Shown: positions 36,040 to 44,204 of the stretch, piece after piece | How the letters are laid out: every line of letters starts with the position of its first letter | Numbering within the stretch: the stretch's first letter is position 1 | Source of the DNA: Aphanothece hegewaldii CCALA 016 | GTDB taxonomy: Bacteria > Cyanobacteriota > Cyanobacteriia > Cyanobacteriales > Microcystaceae | Direction: 5' to 3' | Assembly (NCBI RefSeq): GCF_003007785.1 | Contig: NZ_PXOH01000018.1 | Location: forward strand, 44,151 to 108,150 | DNA length: 64,000 nt | Position numbers and translations under genes: made by a program | The notes under the pieces: model-generated | Databases searched by the model: none | What the model saw: only the letters and a program-made list of their open reading frames with translations | What the model was told of the DNA's origin: nothing

Positions 36040-36927
36040 TCAAGAGGTGGGTTTTTCTGGTATGGGACGGCCTTTGGTTTCAGGAAGAGCGGGTAATGGT
36101 TGATAGGGCATCGGTATATACTGAACTGAAGGGCGACCGCCTTGAGGTTGGGGGTATAATTCCATTAAATCGTAGATTGATTTTGGTAGTCCTACGGTGA
36201 TGGGAAGTCCTAAACTGGTTGCTTCTTCGACGGTAATTGGGCAATCATGGGTAATTTGTCCAGTCGTCAGTTTATCGATAATGGTTTCGACGTTGTGGGG
36301 CGCGATTTTAGGTTGAGGGATGTCATCGAGTAAGAGTGTTCTGACAAATCTCTGTACTTGTGCAACTGCTTTTTTGGCTAAATCTGCCATCATGAGGGTT
36401 TGATCATCGATTTTATCAATGGATTTGCGATCGACGACGGAAAGAATACTTGCTGCTGCCATGTTACCTAATTGGGGGTCAACTGGTCCTAAAACGGCGT
36501 TGGCATCCATAACGATTTCGTCTGAAGCGAGCGCTAACATGGTTCCACCACTCATGGCGTAATGTGGAATAAAAACGGTTACTTTAGCTGGATGTCGAAT
36601 TAATGCCCTGGCGATTTGTTCAGTGGCGAGAACTAATCCCCCTGGTGTATGTAAGATTAAATCAATAGGAATATTGGGCGGTGTGAAACGGATGGCGCGT
36701 AAAACCTGTTCGGAATCTTCGATAGAAATATAGCGTGATAAAGGTATTCCCAGAAGACTAATTGATTCTTGACGGTGAATGAGCAGAATAACTCGGCTAA
36801 GTCTTGTTTGTTCAAAGGTTTGTAGGGTGCGAATACGTTGGAATTCTACCCGACGACGCTGCACAATGGGTTGAATTGCTGAAAAAAGAAAGAATATTCC
36901 GATGATTTCACCAAGACCAAATGTCAT
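36040..36927 (-). CDS. SDH-type ClpP-fold serine proteinase, membrane-anchored
   Basis: This 295-residue protein matches the serine dehydrogenase proteinase family, a branch of the ClpP/crotonase fold. An N-terminal hydrophobic segment (about 3-20) anchors it in the membrane. HTPGG (93-97) and AMSGGTML with the likely nucleophile Ser126 are family signatures, followed by GPVDPQLG. The C-terminus is Pro-rich. Whether it degrades proteins or has another hydrolase role is unknown. It is transcribed in the same direction as, and lies upstream of, the triplicated-domain gene, with a gap of about 100 bp. Confidence 0.85.
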   Translation of the reverse strand: MTFGLGEIIGIFFLFSAIQPIVQRRRVEFQRIRTLQTFEQTRLSRVILLIHRQESISLLGIPLSRYISIEDSEQVLRAIRFTPPNIPIDLILHTPGGLVLATEQIARALIRHPAKVTVFIPHYAMSGGTMLALASDEIVMDANAVLGPVDPQLGNMAAASILSVVDRKSIDKIDDQTLMMADLAKKAVAQVQRFVRTLLLDDIPQPKIAPHNVETIIDKLTTGQITHDCPITVEEATSLGLPITVGLPKSIYDLMELYPQPQGGRPSVQYIPMPYQPLPALPETKGRPIPEKPTS

Positions 36928-37057
36928 AATCTTTTTTTGTAAAAATTGTGGATTTTAAGACCAATTTTATTTTTAACACGAGAAAATAGGGGAAAAGCTC
37001 ACTCTAAAGATTCATCTTTTTCCCCTACGTTTAATGAACTATCCACTACAAAACTGT

Positions 37058-37681
37058 TTAGGCTTCTTTGCCGTTTCCATTACCGTTACTATGTCCATTA
37101 CCGTTGGCTGAACGAGGTTGAATTACGCCATAGCCTCCATGATTTCGACTGTAAATCACATTAATTTCGTGGCTATCTCGGTTTAAGAACATATAAAAAT
37201 CATGATCGACTAATTGAAGTTGTACTAATGCTTCTTCGATGGACATCGGCGGCATGGCAAAATATTTCATTCTGATGACTTCTTGTGGAAGTTCAGGGCT
37301 TCGTGTGCCAATTAAATCGGGTTGGGTTGCTACTTCTTCTGTTCCTATCTCACCTGCATGAAGTAGTACATGATTTTTCTTATCTTGATGACGTTCTTTA
37401 TATTTACGAAGTTGTCGAGCAATTTTATCAGACACTAAATCGATACTTGCATACAAATTTTCACTACCTTCTTGCGCTCTAATGACGGTTCCGTTTGCAT
37501 ATACGGTGACTTCTGCTTTATGTCTATCAGCAATTCGCGCATTTCTTTCTACTGATAAATGTACATCTACTTTGGTGGTTATTGCTTGAAAATGTTTAAC
37601 CGCTTTTTCTAGTTTCTCCTCTACATAATCATGAATCGCCTCAGTAACAGTAATATTGTTGCCCTGAATTAAAAGCTTCAT
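37058..37681 (-). CDS. hpf: Long-form ribosome hibernation promoting factor (LrtA type)
   Basis: This protein binds the 30S decoding region and makes inactive 100S ribosome dimers in darkness or starvation; in cyanobacteria it is known as LrtA, the light-repressed transcript. The N-terminal S30AE domain (1-105) has [19 protein letters not shown] and a [17 protein letters not shown] helix. The C-terminal dimerisation domain (about 145-195) has [20 protein letters not shown] and FMFLNRD-type residues. An Asn-Gly-rich tail follows. The ATG at 37681 fits the family start; GGAG lies about 9 bases upstream. The gap upstream is unusually long, which fits the long light-responsive leader reported for lrtA elsewhere. 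Confidence 0.92.
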   Translation of the reverse strand: MKLLIQGNNITVTEAIHDYVEEKLEKAVKHFQAITTKVDVHLSVERNARIADRHKAEVTVYANGTVIRAQEGSENLYASIDLVSDKIARQLRKYKERHQDKKNHVLLHAGEIGTEEVATQPDLIGTRSPELPQEVIRMKYFAMPPMSIEEALVQLQLVDHDFYMFLNRDSHEINVIYSRNHGGYGVIQPRSANGNGHSNGNGNGKEA

Positions 37682-38281
37682 AATTGATGGCTCCATCTTT
37701 AATCTATTTTTCAGTTAGGTGGAAAAGCTTGATTGATCCGTAAGAGTGATTAATTTTCACTGTCTTTTTAGGTTATACAATCAATATAGTATTAACCCAA
37801 TGTTTACCCTTAAATCTGATAACTTGTTTTTCGTTCTTGCCTCAAATGTATGTAAAACAGCTAATTGCAAAAGGGGATCGAGCATAGATCAATGAGCAAC
37901 TATGATTCAATCAACATTTTGTAGTAGTGGATAACGGAGATAATTTGAGGTTAGATGATCATTTTTACTCTATTTCTGATTTTTTGAGTTTTTTCGCCTA
38001 GAAGGATGTAGATGCCTCTCTTCTCTTTTTAGTTTTATTCTAAACCATTTTGCAATATTTGTCTCTAAATTAATTGGGATATCTAGATTAAGGGATTGCA
38101 ACAAATGAGTGATCCTCCAAATGGATTCGATATTTTTAGATTAGCATTATGTTGTCTGGATAACATCGCTTTTTACGGTCTTTTTATTTTCCTTTGCATC
38201 CTTTTACATTCGTTAACAATATTCATCAGTTAGAATTATAGTTTTAAGACAATCTTGTTGTATTTTGTGTAAATTTACTCA
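37682..38281. other. 600-bp region between divergent hpf/lrtA and lipB
   Basis: No protein gene is convincing here. The region is AT-rich and must hold the lipB promoter and, on the minus strand, the hpf promoter plus any long 5' leader. A 42-codon plus-strand frame at 38105-38233 encodes a hydrophobic peptide but has only a poor ribosome binding site. No stable long hairpin was picked out by eye. Confidence 0.4.
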
Positions 38282-38959
38282 ATGAAAGCCTTTTCTTCCC
38301 AAAGACAATGCTTAGTGAAAATAGAGGGCTTAGTCCCTTATACTAAAACATGGTCAGAACAGCGATCGCTTGTTGCTCAACGATTGGCTGATCCAACTTT
38401 AGATGACATCCTGCTTTTACTCGAACACTTTCCAGTTTACACACTCGGCACAGGCGCAAATCTTAAGTTTCTTAAATTTGATCCCACTCACACGACAAAG
38501 GAAATCTACCGCGTTGAAAGAGGGGGCGAGGTGACTTATCATTGTCCTGGGCAGTTGGTTGGTTATCCAATCCTTAATCTACGTTACTATCAACAAGATT
38601 TACACTGGTATCTACGACAACTCGAAGAAGTGATTATTCAATTGCTCAAGGGATATCATTTAGATGGACACAGAATTACTGGTTTGACGGGTGTCTGGGT
38701 TGAAGGGTACAAAGTTGCAGCCATTGGAATTAAAGTAACTCGCTGGATCACAATGCACGGTTTTTCGATTAATGTTTGTCCAGATTTAACGGGGTTTGCT
38801 TCGATTATTCCCTGTGGGATAGAAGATAAACCCGTCGGTAGTCTCATTCAGTTTCTCCCCCATCTCACTTTAGAGGAAGTTCGTGAAGATTTGTTAAGGT
38901 GTTTTGCTCAGGTGTTTGAGGTAAATTTATTAAAGATTGGCGAAAGCTTCCCAGTCTAA
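38282..38959 (+). CDS. lipB: Octanoyltransferase LipB
   Basis: LipB transfers octanoate from acyl-carrier protein to lipoyl domains, the first step of lipoate cofactor assembly. The [18 protein letters not shown] motif, the Lys in [11 protein letters not shown] and the catalytic Cys in ASIIPCGI are present, and [11 protein letters not shown] is typical. At 225 residues it is full length. The last 30 bp overlap the 3' end of the convergent SGNH hydrolase gene. Confidence 0.94.
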   Translation: MKAFSSQRQCLVKIEGLVPYTKTWSEQRSLVAQRLADPTLDDILLLLEHFPVYTLGTGANLKFLKFDPTHTTKEIYRVERGGEVTYHCPGQLVGYPILNLRYYQQDLHWYLRQLEEVIIQLLKGYHLDGHRITGLTGVWVEGYKVAAIGIKVTRWITMHGFSINVCPDLTGFASIIPCGIEDKPVGSLIQFLPHLTLEEVREDLLRCFAQVFEVNLLKIGESFPV

Positions 38960-39637
38960 AACATCTTCTAAAATGGCTTGATAACCTTGTGTGTTAGGAT
39001 GTAGTCCATCATCACTCAGTTGCGATCGTCCCCAATCTTTCCCTCTAGCCATCCACAGTTCAAATAAATCTAGATAAGGAATATTTTTCTCTAAACAGGC
39101 TTTTTTCGCGGCTTCTTTATAACGATATTGGTCAAAATGATTATAGTATAAGCAATTCATAAAAGGCATTTTGCTTTCATCGACGGGAATCATACCGACA
39201 AAAAGCACTGGACAGAGTTCTTGTGCTAAAATTAAGAGTTTACTTATTTGTAAGATGTAGGTTTCAAAATCCGTAAACGACTTACCATTACAACGACTCA
39301 ATCTTGCTGAGTCATTTAAACCCACTGAAAGAATAATTAAGTCAGGGACTTTGTTTTTTAGTTCTCCACGCAGACGAAATTCTTGTTCGAGTCTCTCTGA
39401 TACTTGAATAACGCGATCGCCTCTTATCCCCAAATTATATAGGGTATGATCTGCGCTTTCTCTTCCCATCCACTGACGGCGTAAACGTTCGATCCATCCT
39501 CCCCCCTGGGGATCTCCGTAACCGTATACTAAACTATCTCCTAATGCAACAATTTTGAGAGGTTGTTTTTGAAAAGATCGATGAGTAAGCTGATTGGGAG
39601 TCGCCAAGGTTTGCATAAAATGATCACCATTCACCAT
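38930..39637 (-). CDS. SGNH/GDSL-family hydrolase
   Basis: This cytoplasmic esterase-like protein of 235 residues has [15 protein letters not shown] with the catalytic Ser near residue 34. It also has GIRGDRV (block II Gly), SVGLNDSAR (block III Asn) and the C-terminal DGLHPN Asp-His pair. There is no signal peptide. It resembles lysophospholipase or acyl-CoA thioesterase-like SGNH enzymes, but the substrate cannot be inferred. The start could be the ATG at 39637 or seven codons later at 39616. Its stop lies inside lipB on the other strand. Confidence 0.88.
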   Translation of the reverse strand: MVNGDHFMQTLATPNQLTHRSFQKQPLKIVALGDSLVYGYGDPQGGGWIERLRRQWMGRESADHTLYNLGIRGDRVIQVSERLEQEFRLRGELKNKVPDLIILSVGLNDSARLSRCNGKSFTDFETYILQISKLLILAQELCPVLFVGMIPVDESKMPFMNCLYYNHFDQYRYKEAAKKACLEKNIPYLDLFELWMARGKDWGRSQLSDDGLHPNTQGYQAILEDVLDWEAFANL

Positions 39638-39826
39638 TTTCTTAACAATAATACATAAAAATATTTCTAAACATTTCTAAATATTTCTAAATATTTTTCG
39701 TGGGAATCATTATATTACATTGGCCGCTTTGATGGAAATATCTGTATCTGTGAACAAATCATCCGTCAAACCGTCTTTGAAGTGAGCTACAATACAGGTC
39801 TACTCCATTAACCAACCCTTGCGTCT

Positions 39827-40054
39827 ATGCAAAAAAGACATACTTTTGATTCATCTCACATTATGTATCGTGCTGACGAGTTAATGAAAGCCGCGTCAAA
39901 TCGATATCGTATTACAGTACAAGTGGCTAACCGTGCGAAACGCCGTCGTTACGAAGAAGTAGATGGTATTGATGATCCGATGATGAAACCAGCAATCCGC
40001 GCTATTATTGAAATGTCCGATGAATTGACACAACCCGAAATTATTGGCGACTAG
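39827..40054 (+). CDS. rpoZ: RNA polymerase omega subunit
   Basis: The 75-residue product matches the cyanobacterial omega subunit, which stabilises the beta' subunit and supports sigma-factor recruitment. The [20 protein letters not shown] helix and [14 protein letters not shown] are characteristic. The next gene starts 4 bp after its stop, so the two are co-transcribed. Confidence 0.93.
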   Translation: MQKRHTFDSSHIMYRADELMKAASNRYRITVQVANRAKRRRYEEVDGIDDPMMKPAIRAIIEMSDELTQPEIIGD

Positions 40055-40058
40055 GTTA

Positions 40059-40658
40059 ATGAAGAAAAGCAAATTGGTCAAACGTTTTTGGCCATTCTTC
40101 AAAAGATTTATGGGGGTGGCTCTTGGGTTATCCCTATCGTTTTGGACAGGACATTTAACCCACGCACAATCGCTTCGTCCTGAATATGTCGCAAATATCG
40201 TTTATCAACGTCTTCCTGAGATTCCGAAAGAAAATCAATACATCCGTCAATCAACGAAGGAAGTCGATCCAGATAATACGCTGATTAGTCGCCTGATTCG
40301 CTACAATCAGGATGTACAAAAGCGTCCTGTACGTTATCGTCTGGATTGGAAATTAGCCTTTGCCGATTATTTGGGGGCAAATGAGCCCGTTAAAGAGGAA
40401 CGATATCCAGGCAGAAATACTTTAACAGTTAATCCATACAAAAAAGATTTAGAAGTGATTCGGAGTCTTAACCGTCGTCAACGGAATGAATTAGTAAATA
40501 TTATAGCTAGTGTTTATAATCCTCCAGCGTCTCAGTCTGAAACCCCGCAACCGACACCTCAATCATCTCCTCAACCAACTCCGCAACCGTCTCCTCCTAC
40601 AGCACCCCAAAAACCAACTTTTTCTCAACCTGGTGACTCTCAGTTATTAAAACCGTAG
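40059..40658 (+). CDS. Secreted hypothetical protein with Pro-rich tail
   Basis: This 200-residue protein has a basic N-terminus and signal peptide ending near THAQS. A conserved-looking domain follows (ANIVYQRLPEIPKENQY, PVRYRLDWKLAFADYLGANE, LNRRQRNELVNIIASVY). The C-terminal 45 residues are low complexity, rich in Pro, Gln, Ser and Thr. The domain looks like a conserved cyanobacterial exported protein with no known function. The ATG at 40059 is preferred to a TTG at 40044 that lies inside rpoZ. It sits between rpoZ and the DUF1818 gene, both within a few bases. Confidence 0.75.
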   Translation: MKKSKLVKRFWPFFKRFMGVALGLSLSFWTGHLTHAQSLRPEYVANIVYQRLPEIPKENQYIRQSTKEVDPDNTLISRLIRYNQDVQKRPVRYRLDWKLAFADYLGANEPVKEERYPGRNTLTVNPYKKDLEVIRSLNRRQRNELVNIIASVYNPPASQSETPQPTPQSSPQPTPQPSPPTAPQKPTFSQPGDSQLLKP

Positions 40659-40660
40659 AA

Positions 40661-41029
40661 ATGCAACAACGTCTACTCAAACAAGGGGAACAATGGCGTA
40701 TTGGCTGGAATCCTAACACAGATGTGTATAAGGGGTTAGTGGGGACAAAAGATTGGGCGATCGAATTGACAGAAGTTGAGTTTCTTGATTTTTGTCGTTT
40801 ATTTTCTCAACTTGCCCAAACGATGGAATATATGTCACAAGAATTGATGGATCAAGAAAAAATCGCCTGTGAAGCGGAAAGTCAGCTAATTTGGCTAGAA
40901 GTAGAAGGCTTTCCTTATGCTTATTCTCTGAGACTCTTGCTTAATGAGGGTCGTCGATGCGAAGGATATTGGTCAGAAGAAGCAACAAAAGAATTATTAC
41001 AAGCGGTTCAAACAATTTTTGTTTTTTAG
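40661..41029 (+). CDS. DUF1818-like conserved cyanobacterial protein
   Basis: This 122-residue soluble protein matches a cyanobacteria-plus-chloroplast family of unknown function (DUF1818, from memory). Signatures are GEQWRIGWNP at the N-terminus, WAIELTEVEFLDFCRL and the C-terminal RRCEGYWSEEATKELL. It begins 2 bp after the stop of the secreted protein gene, which places it at the end of the rpoZ transcript. The downstream tRNA-Pro promoter starts right at its stop. Confidence 0.78.
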   Translation: MQQRLLKQGEQWRIGWNPNTDVYKGLVGTKDWAIELTEVEFLDFCRLFSQLAQTMEYMSQELMDQEKIACEAESQLIWLEVEGFPYAYSLRLLLNEGRRCEGYWSEEATKELLQAVQTIFVF

Positions 41030-41059
41030 TTGCTTTTTTCCCCCTCTTTAGGTTATAGT
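41030..41059 (+). promoter_or_regulatory. Probable promoter of tRNA-Pro
   Basis: TTGCTT at 41030-41035 and TATAGT at 41054-41059 are 18 bp apart, and the tRNA starts 17 bases after the -10 element. Confidence 0.45.
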
Positions 41060-41075
41060 TATAAATCGTTGACAT

Positions 41076-41149
41076 CGGGGCGTAGCGCAGCTTGGTAGCG
41101 CACTACTTTGGGGTAGTAGGGGTCGTGAGTTCGAATCTCGCCGCTCCGA
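41076..41149 (+). tRNA. tRNA-Pro (GGG)
   Basis: The 74-nt cloverleaf has acceptor arms CGGGGCG and CGCTCCG with discriminator A. It has a D-arm GCGC-AGCTTGGTA-GCGC, anticodon stem CTACT/AGTAG with loop TTGGGGT (anticodon GGG) and T-arm with GTTCGAATC. CCA is not encoded. Confidence 0.93.
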
Positions 41150-41285
41150 TTTTAAAACAATAGCTCACAAAGCAGGTTTGGTAAGATTACCAACGGTTTT
41201 GGAACCTCGGATGAGTGCTAAAAATTCATTTGAGGTTGAGTCATTTTTGAGCAGTTTGGTTATGAGCGTAATTAATCGAATAGTC

Positions 41286-41304
41286 GAGGTATTTAAACTA
41301 CCTC
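41286..41304. terminator. Weak hairpin downstream of tRNA-Pro
   Basis: GAGGTA and TACCTC flank a TTAAA-type loop, and TTTTT follows about 10 bases later on the plus strand. It lies between the tRNA and the convergent methyltransferase gene and is only a possible terminator. Confidence 0.3.
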
Positions 41305-41353
41305 AACTTACTGTTTTTATCTAATGTCCTGTAAAGAACTTCAAACACAGAAT

Positions 41354-42103
41354 TTAGAGTGCTGTCATCACTTTGAGCAATTCTGACGATAAATCAAGAT
41401 TAAAAGGTGATTGCTTTTTAAATAAAACACCAGCTAAAAAATAGATCTTTTGAGAGTAGAAAGCTTTACCTTCTTTTTGCAATTCTTCGATCCGTTGTCT
41501 GACTTTGGGTTCAGAACTATAATAACCAAATTGTAGAGGCGAAATCATAAAATCAACAACTTCATAGCCTTGAGCTTGTGCGTATTCAATGGTTTCTATC
41601 GGGTTAGAATAAGCTGAAATCATTAACAAAACATTCTCACAACCCATTGAAAGTAATTGCATTGTAATTCCTGCTCCATCTACTCCACCATGTAAAGCAG
41701 GCATACAAATATCATTATCAATGGCTGGCAGATAAGGCGGATTAGCGATTAAATAAGTTGCGTTTGACTGCTCGAAACCTTCAAAAAAACATTGATTGTG
41801 AACGGTATATTTACCACTAAGATTGTATTGCTTAATCCTACTTTGAGCTAATTTACAAGCTACTGGATTTAACTCATATCCATGAATCATCCCCGTAAAA
41901 TGGGATTTTAATAAACTGCTAATTACAGGACTTCCATCACCTGCCCCAAACTCAATTACTTCTTCTTGTTCAAAACATTGATTGAGTACCATTTTTTCAA
42001 TGCAATGAGCATAAAATTGAGATTCTTCTGGACAGAAAAATACTTCGTTAGGGGAATAAGAGACGGTATCGGCAGCTACAGCGATTTGTGATTTTAGTAA
42101 CAT
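41354..42103 (-). CDS. SAM-dependent methyltransferase with NPPY motif
   Basis: This is a class I methyltransferase of 249 residues. The SAM-binding loop is VIEFGAGDGSP near residue 50. HGYELNPVACKLAQ is motif II with its acidic residue, and NPPYLPA is motif IV, typical of enzymes that methylate amide or ring nitrogens such as HemK/PrmC and DNA N6-adenine types. It is not clearly PrmC, as the N-terminal helical domain is missing. The gene follows the diiron-oxidase-like gene by 44 bp on the same strand, so the two could modify the same metabolite or protein. Confidence 0.8.
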   Translation of the reverse strand: MLLKSQIAVAADTVSYSPNEVFFCPEESQFYAHCIEKMVLNQCFEQEEVIEFGAGDGSPVISSLLKSHFTGMIHGYELNPVACKLAQSRIKQYNLSGKYTVHNQCFFEGFEQSNATYLIANPPYLPAIDNDICMPALHGGVDGAGITMQLLSMGCENVLLMISAYSNPIETIEYAQAQGYEVVDFMISPLQFGYYSSEPKVRQRIEELQKEGKAFYSQKIYFLAGVLFKKQSPFNLDLSSELLKVMTAL

Positions 42104-42147
42104 AGGATTAAGTAAGAAAAAAGCGGTAAGAAATAAATAGTGAAAGA

Positions 42148-43266
42148 TTAATACTGAATGTCTGAACGGATTTCGGCATTTTTAATAAGCTGCATCACGA
42201 CGGAACCCGCGCGATCGCCCATTAATTTCTCTTGGTCATAGCCTAGAAGCAGTTCCCAAGCTTGATCCGGGTAGTGTTCAGCTAAAGGTAGGGCGACATT
42301 ATGTAACATCCATTGTCCATGACGCTCGTCTTCGCGTATATGGAGTTCCCAGTAACCCATTGCTTGATCCGACAGGTTCAACCGTTGCGCGGCTGCCATA
42401 TAGTCTTTGTATGCCGAGGGGCCATAGATTTCAAAATAAGTAAAACCGCCGTTATAGCGAAGAAAATTCCGCTTTCTTTGGGTTAATAGGAAATTATGGT
42501 TAATCGATGCTAAAACTTCCCAAGGAACAAGATCTAAGTAATTTTCTGGTTCGGGATTGAGTCCCAATTCTTCCATCATCTGAGCGAAAAATGTCGAATG
42601 TTTCCGAGTGAGACGACCATTTCCGTACTCCTCAATTAGTACACGTATGAGCGTTGCTTGTACTTCGTTACTTGCTCCACCCAAAATGTGACACAGACGG
42701 CTAGACTCAACTAAACCATCGAGTGAGACGATCGCAATCAAATGACGATAACCCGCTAATGTCATTTCTTCTCGGATATATCGCTTATTTTCCGATAGAG
42801 GTGGGTTTAAATCAGCATCACCACGTTGAATTAAAGCTTGTCTAACATCCTGCTTTTTCAGAGATTCTACATCGATTTGGGCTAATTCCCAAGCTTGCCA
42901 AACGTCCTCGATGCGATCGCGTACCCATTGCAAATAAGTTGAGCGTTCATTTGTATATTGATTTAAGTCGCTATACCAAAAAAAGTTTAGGCGATTAATA
43001 CGATAAAGTGTGCGGTGCAAAAAGAGATTTGCTGCATCTGAGCGAGATGATTTTTCTGTGTAAGCGACTGTTAATGCAGAACTAAGCGCAGCCTCAAAAC
43101 ATTGATTTAAGTCGGGTTGACTCAATAGCTGCTGATCTAAATTTTCAGTGGTTAGCAGCTTAATAAATTGCTGTTCTGCTTCTGCATAGTTAGGCGTTTG
43201 AAAATCAACTGATGTATTCCTAAATATATTTTTGGGTAAGGGCTTAAAATACCGCGTTTCCATCAT
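42148..43266 (-). CDS. Haem-oxygenase-like diiron protein (iron-containing redox enzyme family)
   Basis: This 372-residue, mostly helical protein resembles the haem-oxygenase-like diiron oxidase family, whose studied members oxidise amino acids, fatty acids or metabolites. Likely metal ligands are seen in LIEEYGNGRLTRKHSTFF and WELHIREDERHGQW, with an earlier Glu in the DGLVESSRLCHI segment. A RNFLRYNGGFTYFEIYGPSA segment is also characteristic. The start is set at the paired ATGs at 43263-43266, because the 23 codons upstream look non-native. The methyltransferase gene follows closely; the Asp/Asn hydroxylase gene is 180 bp upstream on the same strand. The substrate is unknown. Confidence 0.8.
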   Translation of the reverse strand: MMETRYFKPLPKNIFRNTSVDFQTPNYAEAEQQFIKLLTTENLDQQLLSQPDLNQCFEAALSSALTVAYTEKSSRSDAANLFLHRTLYRINRLNFFWYSDLNQYTNERSTYLQWVRDRIEDVWQAWELAQIDVESLKKQDVRQALIQRGDADLNPPLSENKRYIREEMTLAGYRHLIAIVSLDGLVESSRLCHILGGASNEVQATLIRVLIEEYGNGRLTRKHSTFFAQMMEELGLNPEPENYLDLVPWEVLASINHNFLLTQRKRNFLRYNGGFTYFEIYGPSAYKDYMAAAQRLNLSDQAMGYWELHIREDERHGQWMLHNVALPLAEHYPDQAWELLLGYDQEKLMGDRAGSVVMQLIKNAEIRSDIQY

Positions 43267-43446
43267 GTAAGAGTTGTATAAACATTGCTTTAGATATATG
43301 TTAAATACAATGAAACAATTAAAACCTCTTGCCAAAGTCGTAAATCAAGATCCTCAATAAAGCAGAGATTTTCTGTGATTTCTGTGTTAATGTGCCTTCC
43401 TAAGACAGTAAACAGCAAACAGTCGTCTAAAAGAGCGATCGCCACT

Positions 43447-44202
43447 TTACTGATTAATTTTTGTCTCCCAATCTTCTAAATTTTTCTTTCCTGTGCGAAC
43501 ATAAGGGGATATAGAAATTAACCAAATAAAAAATGAATTGAATAAGGATACTGGAAAACGTAAAGGTCTAACAATATCTAAAAACAAAACAACTCGAATT
43601 TCGTCGGTATCATTCCAAACCTCATGAGGAAAAGTATCATCAAACATCATACTTTTACCTTCTTCCCAATGTTGAATATCGTTTCCGACTCTAATACGAC
43701 ATTTTTCTTGATTTTCTGGAACTTTTAAAGCAAGAAGATAACGGAGTACGCCTTTATGGGGTCCTCGATGATTAGGAATATGTTTATGAGGCAGTAGAAT
43801 AGAAAAGAATGCCGTTTTCATTCCTGGAATTTGTTCGATTAAACGGGTTGTTTCGGGACAGCGATCGCAGTTTTTTTCGGCTTTTAGTCCGTAGGCATAA
43901 AAAAAGTAAGTTTTCCAGCGATCATCATTTGTAACGTCGTATTGATCGGGTGAAACATCCTGAAAATTGGGTACAGTTTCTAATTTAGTAAGTATTTGAT
44001 CGATTTCTTGGCGAATAATTTTCCAATTTGATTCTAACTCGGTTGTCCACGAGAACAGTTTAGGATCAAAAAAGGTTTTATCTCCAATAATAGAATTTTG
44101 AGCATATAAAAATTCTAGCCGTCTCACAACGTTTTCGCCTTGAGCAATCACAAACTGTCGTTGTTTGGCGTTCAATTCCGAGAAAAATTTACGAATGGTC
44201 AT
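43447..44202 (-). CDS. Aspartyl/asparaginyl beta-hydroxylase-type 2-oxoglutarate oxygenase
   Basis: The 251-residue protein carries the AspH jelly-roll domain, which uses Fe(II) and 2-oxoglutarate to hydroxylate Asp or Asn side chains. The C-terminal half shows HRGPHKGVLRYLLAL with the first iron ligand His145, WEEGKSMMFDDTFPHEVWN with His193, and IRVVLFLDIVRP with the likely co-substrate-binding Arg203. A hydrophobic FPVSLFNSFFIWLISISPYV segment near 217-236 may touch the membrane. It starts only 2 bp after the stop of the WG-repeat gene, so translation is probably coupled and that protein is a candidate substrate (inference). Lipid-modifying LpxO-like roles are also known for this fold. Confidence 0.85.
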   Translation of the reverse strand: MTIRKFFSELNAKQRQFVIAQGENVVRRLEFLYAQNSIIGDKTFFDPKLFSWTTELESNWKIIRQEIDQILTKLETVPNFQDVSPDQYDVTNDDRWKTYFFYAYGLKAEKNCDRCPETTRLIEQIPGMKTAFFSILLPHKHIPNHRGPHKGVLRYLLALKVPENQEKCRIRVGNDIQHWEEGKSMMFDDTFPHEVWNDTDEIRVVLFLDIVRPLRFPVSLFNSFFIWLISISPYVRTGKKNLEDWETKINQ

Positions 44203-44204
44203 AA

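Noticed and set aside
38105..38233. A 42-codon frame encoding a hydrophobic peptide upstream of lipB
   Set aside because: The ribosome binding site is poor and the hydrophobicity follows from T-rich DNA. Without conservation data it is not supportable.
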